This document shows, piece after piece, positions 15,311 through 18,557 of a stretch of 18,557 bases of DNA. The stretch is from CAVRQM01 sp964250775 (GTDB lineage: Bacteria; Pseudomonadota; Alphaproteobacteria; Acetobacterales; Acetobacteraceae), in NCBI GenBank assembly GCA_964250775.1, contig CAXUHK010000078.1, positions 1 through 18,557 of the forward strand, written 5' to 3'. The notes below the pieces were generated by a model, which was not told the DNA's origin, did not search any database, and saw only the letters and a list, made by a program, of their open reading frames with translations. How positions within the stretch are numbered: the stretch's first letter is position 1; every line of letters starts with the position of its first letter. The position numbers and the translations under genes are program-made.

Positions 15311-16009
15311 CTATGCCCCGAGATAGGCGCGGGCCTTGGCCAGCAGCAGCGCGCGCTGCTTCGCCCCGGCCTCGTCCAGCCTTCCGTTCACCAGCCCGGC
15401 CTGGCCGCGCACGACGCGCTCGCCGGCGATCGGCACCAGCCGAATTGCCTTGACCACGCCCGGCTCGAACCGGATGCCGGTCCCGGCGGGCCGGTCGAGC
15501 TTCATGCCCCAGGCGGCGGCGCGGTCGAACCGCAGCGCCCGGTTGACCTCGAAGAAATGCGTGTGGCTGCGCACCTGCACGTCACGGTCGCCGGTGTTCA
15601 CGACGTCGATCGTCACCGTGGGCATTTCCGCGAACATCGCGATGTGCGCGTCGGGCGAGACGATCTGGCCGGGCACGATGTCGTCCAACGGCGGCTTGTC
15701 GCCCGGCCCGATCGGCTCGAACAGGGCGATGACCTTGGTGCCCTCGGCGAACAGGCACTCGATGTAGACCATCGGCACCATCTCGGCGACACCCGGCTCG
15801 ACGTCGTCGGTGGTGAGCAGGCGGCTCGCCATGTCGCGGATCTCCTCGTACGGCAGGTCGCGCCGCGCCGCCAGCATCACCTCGTCGGTCAGCAGGGCGA
15901 CCGCCTCGGGATGGCTGAGCCTGATGCCCAGGGCGCGATTGCGCCGGGCCATCTCGGCGGCGGTGAAGATGGTCAGGCGGTCCAGCTCGGTGGGCGACAG
16001 GTTCATCAT
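15311..16009 (-). CDS. ureAB: Fused urease subunit gamma/beta (UreA-UreB)
   Basis: A 232-residue fusion. Residues 1-100 are the gamma subunit (LSPTELDRLTIFTAAEMARR, LGIRLSHPEAVALLTDEV, VPMVYIECLFAEGTKVIALF). About 101-212 are the beta subunit (VPGQIVSPDAHIAMF, NTGDRDVQVRSHTHFFEVNR, RFEPGVVKAIRLVPIAGERV). A 20-residue helical tail, ending LLAKARAYLGA, is extra. Separate ureA and ureB genes are the rule in most bacteria; fusions of this kind are known in Helicobacter and some others. With UreC it would form an (AB-C)3-type core. The first of two tandem ATGs (16009) is chosen because GAGG lies 7 nt upstream. It begins 13 nt after ureF. No frameshift is seen at the junction, so the fusion is real in this sequence. 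Confidence 0.95.
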   Translation of the reverse strand: MMNLSPTELDRLTIFTAAEMARRNRALGIRLSHPEAVALLTDEVMLAARRDLPYEEIRDMASRLLTTDDVEPGVAEMVPMVYIECLFAEGTKVIALFEPIGPGDKPPLDDIVPGQIVSPDAHIAMFAEMPTVTIDVVNTGDRDVQVRSHTHFFEVNRALRFDRAAAWGMKLDRPAGTGIRFEPGVVKAIRLVPIAGERVVRGQAGLVNGRLDEAGAKQRALLLAKARAYLGA

Positions 16010-16022
16010 GGCGGAGCCTCGG

Positions 16023-16700
16023 TCAGGTGGTGAATAGGCGCACCGGGCGGTGCCGCGCCCGCGACACCGCGATGTCGGTCAGCGGCGTGAAGCTGGACGG
16101 CACGGCATCCTCGGGCAAACGCTCGGCCAACAGCGCCGCCAAGACGCCTTGGGCGGCCTCCAGGGCGCGCTGCGCCTCGACATGGCCGACGCTGCCGATG
16201 CGGACGGCGGCGCTGGCCAGGCCGTTGACCAGGCTCCACCCCGACACCAGCTCGGCGGCGGCCAAGTCGAGGCCGGCGTCGCGATTGGCCACGGCTTGCA
16301 TGACGGGCAGATGGCCGAGCCGGGCGTCGGTCGCGAGCAGGGCGCGGTAGGCGCGGGAGAGCGGGCCGCCGCGCCGCGCGGAAACTCCGAGCAAGGCCCG
16401 CCCCGCCCGGCGCGAGCCGTCGCGCATCGCCGCCGCAGCGGTTGACGCCTCGGCGAGGCGGTCCACCGCGGCGACCGCCGCCGGCGTGTCGGCTTGGTAG
16501 CCTCGGGCCAACAGCACTCGGTCCATGCTGTTCCAACGGCGGCGGAGATGGTCCGCGATCAGGTCGTCCAGCTCTTGCGGGCCATCCAGCAACCCGTCCG
16601 CCGCGAGGCCCTCGACCCCCCATGAAAACGCGAAGCCGCCGGCGGGATAGGCGCTGTCGCCGTACTGCAGCAGCGCCAGCGCGGTCGCGACGTCAAACAT
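16023..16700 (-). CDS. ureF: Urease accessory protein UreF
   Basis: A 225-residue all-helical accessory protein that, with UreD, gates UreG during nickel loading of urease. The start segment MFDVATALALLQYGDSAYPA, followed by GGFAFSWGVEGL, is the conserved UreF N-terminus with the D(S)xxPxGxFxxSxGxE pattern. The C-terminal half holds the helical core and ends with SFTPLTDIAVSRARHRPVRLF, also typical. ATG 16700 is chosen over the longer frame to 16772 because it starts at this conserved segment and overlaps the ureE stop by eight bases. The additional upstream residues have no homology and lie inside ureE. It is the second urease gene of the operon, before the structural genes. Confidence 0.94.
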   Translation of the reverse strand: MFDVATALALLQYGDSAYPAGGFAFSWGVEGLAADGLLDGPQELDDLIADHLRRRWNSMDRVLLARGYQADTPAAVAAVDRLAEASTAAAAMRDGSRRAGRALLGVSARRGGPLSRAYRALLATDARLGHLPVMQAVANRDAGLDLAAAELVSGWSLVNGLASAAVRIGSVGHVEAQRALEAAQGVLAALLAERLPEDAVPSSFTPLTDIAVSRARHRPVRLFTT

Positions 16701-17142
16701 CGGCAGGCTCCATGACCTCGCCCGCTTCGAGCAGGGGCCGCAGCCGGGCGCGGTAATCGGCCTGCGGCCCATCCAGCAGGACGACGAGGCAATCGGCCTC
16801 GAAGCGCACCCGCCAGTGCAGGTTGCCGGCGTTCCAACCGAGCTTCAGCGCCGCCGCCGCATCGGCCGGACGCAGCCGCCATACACGCTGCTCGCCGAAC
16901 CGGGCGACGATCGCCCGCTTGTCGTCGATGTGCAGCAGCGCGCCGTCGGTCAGGTCCTCGTCGCGGTCCAAGCTGACGGCGCAGTCGGTGCCGCGATCCG
17001 TGGCCAAGCGGAAGCGCTTGCGCCGCGCCTCGTCCGGCGGCACGAACAGCAGCTCGATGCCGCCATGGTGCTCGAGGTCGTGCAGCCGGGCGCGGAACGA
17101 CGCGTCGGTTTGGTGGCCGACGATGCCATGCAGCCGCAGCAT
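16693..17142 (-). CDS. ureE: Urease accessory protein UreE (nickel metallochaperone)
   Basis: A 149-residue UreE, which carries nickel to the UreD-UreF-UreG complex. The N-terminal domain (1-75) has the small beta fold, with EDLTDGALLHIDD. The C-terminal ferredoxin-like domain has LGWNAGNLHWRVRFE, containing His109, the equivalent of the conserved dimer-interface nickel His in GNxH. The His-rich C-terminal tail of Klebsiella UreE is absent, as in many species. ATG 17142 shares its A with the TGA of a 27-codon frame that fills the space to the amidase gene. It has only a distant GAGG (13 nt), so translation may depend on coupling. Its C-terminal stop overlaps ureF by eight bases. Confidence 0.9.
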   Translation of the reverse strand: MLRLHGIVGHQTDASFRARLHDLEHHGGIELLFVPPDEARRKRFRLATDRGTDCAVSLDRDEDLTDGALLHIDDKRAIVARFGEQRVWRLRPADAAAALKLGWNAGNLHWRVRFEADCLVVLLDGPQADYRARLRPLLEAGEVMEPADV

Positions 17143-17225
17143 CAGCGCGTACGGACCTCGACCGGCGCGCCAGGGCGGTGCGCCCGGAGCGGGGCGAGGG
17201 CGCGCGCGACGCGGAGCTGGCTCAC
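17142..17225 (-). CDS. Possible 27-residue peptide or coupling frame between fmdA and ureE
   Basis: A GTG at 17225 overlaps the amidase stop as GTGA. The frame runs 27 codons without interruption and ends TGA at 17142, sharing its last base with the ureE ATG (TGATG). The peptide is Arg/Ala/Pro-rich (MSQLRVARALAPLR, then AHRPGAPVEVRTR). It resembles nothing I recognise. It may serve only to carry ribosomes from the amidase to ureE, or may be chance in high-GC sequence, where 27-codon open frames are common. Confidence 0.25.
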   Translation of the reverse strand: MSQLRVARALAPLRAHRPGAPVEVRTR

Positions 17226-18160
17226 ACCCGGAAATGCCGCTTGTGCATCATCATGTGGACGCCCTTGGAGCCGTTCACCGTCTGGGTGATGCGCAGGTCG
17301 CCGGCGAGGCTGCACAGCATGTAGGCGTCGGCGTGCGACAGCCCGGCGCGCTCGCCCAGCAGCGCGATCATCTCGCGCAGCGCCTGCACCGCGCATTGGT
17401 CGAGGTCGGGATCCATGCCCATGGTGATGTGGTGGGTGTCGGTCTCGGCGCGGGGAAAGGTGAAGCCGAGGTCGTCGCGGACGACGAACTCGAAGGTGCC
17501 GCGCAGCGCGGTCTCGATCGCCGTGATGCAGACCTCGCCGTCGCCCTGCGCGCCGTGGCCGTCGCCGCAGGAGAACAGACCGCCTTCCACGAACACCGGC
17601 AGGTAGAGCGTGCTCCCGGCCACCAGTTCCTTGTTGTCGAGGTTGCCGCCGCAGGCCTGCGGCGCCACCGAGGTGATCCGCCCCCAGCCCTTCGGGGGCG
17701 CCAGGCCCATGACCCCGAAGAACGGATGCAGGTCGAGTTCAAGGCCCCAAGGCAGCGTGCCGACGCGGCGCTCGCGGTCGAGCGGGATGTTGACCAGGCG
17801 CGGCTCGTCGTAATCGTGCGGCAGCGTGCCCAGCAGCGGCAGGATGAGGTTGAAGCCCCAGTCCTGCAGCAAGGAGACCTCGCGGACGCGGATTTCGAGC
17901 ACGCTGCCCGGCTTGGCGCCGGTGACGAACACCGGCCCGGTCAGGATGTGCGGCCCCGCCGGCTGCAGCTTGGCGTGGATGTCCGCGAGCGCCGGCGGGA
18001 TGTGGAACCGCGCCGGGTCGGGCAGCACGTCCGGCGCGCCGGTCACGGTGTCGATGGTCACGACATCGCCGCTGGCCACCGTGAGCACTGGCTGCTCGGT
18101 CGCGTCGAAATAGCCCCAATGGCAGGTCTCGACGCTGGGTTCGAGGTGGTGGCTGGCCAA
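17222..18160 (-). CDS. fmdA: Acetamidase/formamidase family protein
   Basis: A 312-residue enzyme of the FmdA/AmdA family, cytoplasmic amidases that hydrolyse formamide or acetamide to ammonia and the acid. The family N-terminus ASHHLEPSVETCHWGYFDA is clear. Further motifs are SGDVVTIDTVTG, TGPVFVTGAKPGSVLEI, GLELDLHPFFGVMGLAP and LFSCGDGHGAQGDGEVC, the last holding the metal-binding acidic and His residues of this family. The start is taken as TTG 18160: GGGAG lies 7 nt before it and the protein then starts at the conserved segment. The longer frame to 18235 lies inside the upstream gene. It begins 4 nt after the ABC ATPase stop and is followed by the urease genes, so it supplies ammonia from amides in the same operon. 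The natural substrate is not certain. Confidence 0.92.
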   Translation of the reverse strand: MASHHLEPSVETCHWGYFDATEQPVLTVASGDVVTIDTVTGAPDVLPDPARFHIPPALADIHAKLQPAGPHILTGPVFVTGAKPGSVLEIRVREVSLLQDWGFNLILPLLGTLPHDYDEPRLVNIPLDRERRVGTLPWGLELDLHPFFGVMGLAPPKGWGRITSVAPQACGGNLDNKELVAGSTLYLPVFVEGGLFSCGDGHGAQGDGEVCITAIETALRGTFEFVVRDDLGFTFPRAETDTHHITMGMDPDLDQCAVQALREMIALLGERAGLSHADAYMLCSLAGDLRITQTVNGSKGVHMMMHKRHFRV

Positions 18161-18164
18161 TGGC

Positions 18165-18557
18165 TCACTCCCGCAAGGACAGGCGTTGCGCCGAGGCGCC
18201 CACCCGGACGCAACGCGCCATGTGGCCGCCGGCATCGGTGATTGGCGGCGGCATGGCGACGAGGCACTCCGGGCCAGCGAGCTTGCAGCGCGGCGCGAAG
18301 CTGCAGCCGTCGGGCAACGCGCGCAAGTCGGGCGGGCTGCCGGCGATGGCTTCGAGCGGCACGCCGCGGTCCTGGTCCTTCGCCGTCGCCGCCAGCATCG
18401 CGCGGGTGTAGGGGTGCTGCGGCGCGCGCAACACGTCGCGGGCGGCGCCGTACTCGACGATGCGGCCCGCGTACATGACCGCGACCTGGTCGGCGACCTG
18501 CGCCGCGACGCCGAGGTCGTGGGTCACGAAGATCATCGCCATGCCCATCTCGCGCTG
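18165..18557 (-). CDS. Oligopeptide/dipeptide-type ABC transporter ATP-binding protein (C-terminal part)
   Basis: Only the last 130 or so residues are in the window; the frame stays open past the right edge. It contains the switch region MIFVTHDLGVAAQVADQVAV, then MYAGRIVEYG, then the C-terminal extension of peptide/nickel importer ATPases (APQHPYTRAMLAA, GSPPDLRALPDGCSFAPRC), which often ends in Cys-rich loops. Walker A and the signature lie outside. Its stop is 4 nt before the fmdA start, so the uptake system and the amidase-urease genes are one operon. It would power import of an amide, small peptide, or perhaps nickel. The CxFxxRC motif is a family hallmark; the ligand is not readable. 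The operon promoter lies beyond the window. Confidence 0.93.
   Translation of the reverse strand, partial: QREMGMAMIFVTHDLGVAAQVADQVAVMYAGRIVEYGAARDVLRAPQHPYTRAMLAATAKDQDRGVPLEAIAGSPPDLRALPDGCSFAPRCKLAGPECLVAMPPPITDAGGHMARCVRVGASAQRLSLRE

Noticed and set aside
13487..16033. 848-residue plus-strand open frame across ureC and ureAB
   Set aside because: It is antisense to two clear urease genes with all catalytic residues; its composition (His/Arg/Gly/Asp-rich) is that of a mirror frame.

Overview
The window is high-GC bacterial DNA (about 70% by eye) from what is most likely a proteobacterium, perhaps an alphaproteobacterium. It is densely coded, with many 4-nt ATGA stop/start overlaps. The assignment is inference from gene content: an Ysc-type type III secretion (T3SS) operon, a fused UreA-UreB urease and several catabolic genes. 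No rRNA, tRNA, CRISPR array or insertion sequence was recognised. One assembly gap (10 N, 11642-11651) lies inside an ABC transporter gene.

Layout. (1) 1-536, minus: the 5' part of a Gly/Ala/Gln-rich, Cys-free and Trp-free protein that looks like a harpin or other T3SS-exported protein. It is followed by a roughly 500-nt region with no gene, AT-richer near the start codon, that carries a direct repeat. (2) 1039-3887, minus: a compact TetR regulator - FAA hydrolase - SCP2-type thiolase operon. A perfect 18-bp palindrome separates it from a divergent plus-strand pair, an MBL-fold hydrolase and an MFS transporter (3987-6196). Together these look like one small catabolic regulon under the TetR protein. 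(3) 6372-9984, plus: sctX-sctY-sctV, the export-gate core and its SctX/SctY partners in the Yersinia YscX-YscY-YscV order, followed by an OmpR/PhoB-type regulator whose receiver domain has lost most phosphorylation residues. (4) 9993-11840, minus: an ABC transporter with fused membrane and ATPase domains, broken by the gap. (5) 12058-18557, minus: a nitrogen-release operon. It runs from the end of an oligopeptide-type ABC ATPase through formamidase/acetamidase, then ureE-ureF-ureAB-ureC-ureG-ureD.

How the genes may work together. The nitrogen operon would import an amide or peptide substrate and release ammonia through the amidase and a nickel urease. The TetR block would sense and degrade a small carboxylic or CoA-linked compound. 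The T3SS part is the most interesting. A harpin-like export candidate and an SctXYV operon lie on either side of the catabolic block, and the operon ends in a pseudo-receiver regulator. Upstream of each lies a perfect 9-bp direct repeat with an 11-bp period, the geometry used by OmpR/PhoB-family dimers. The other T3SS genes are not in this window.
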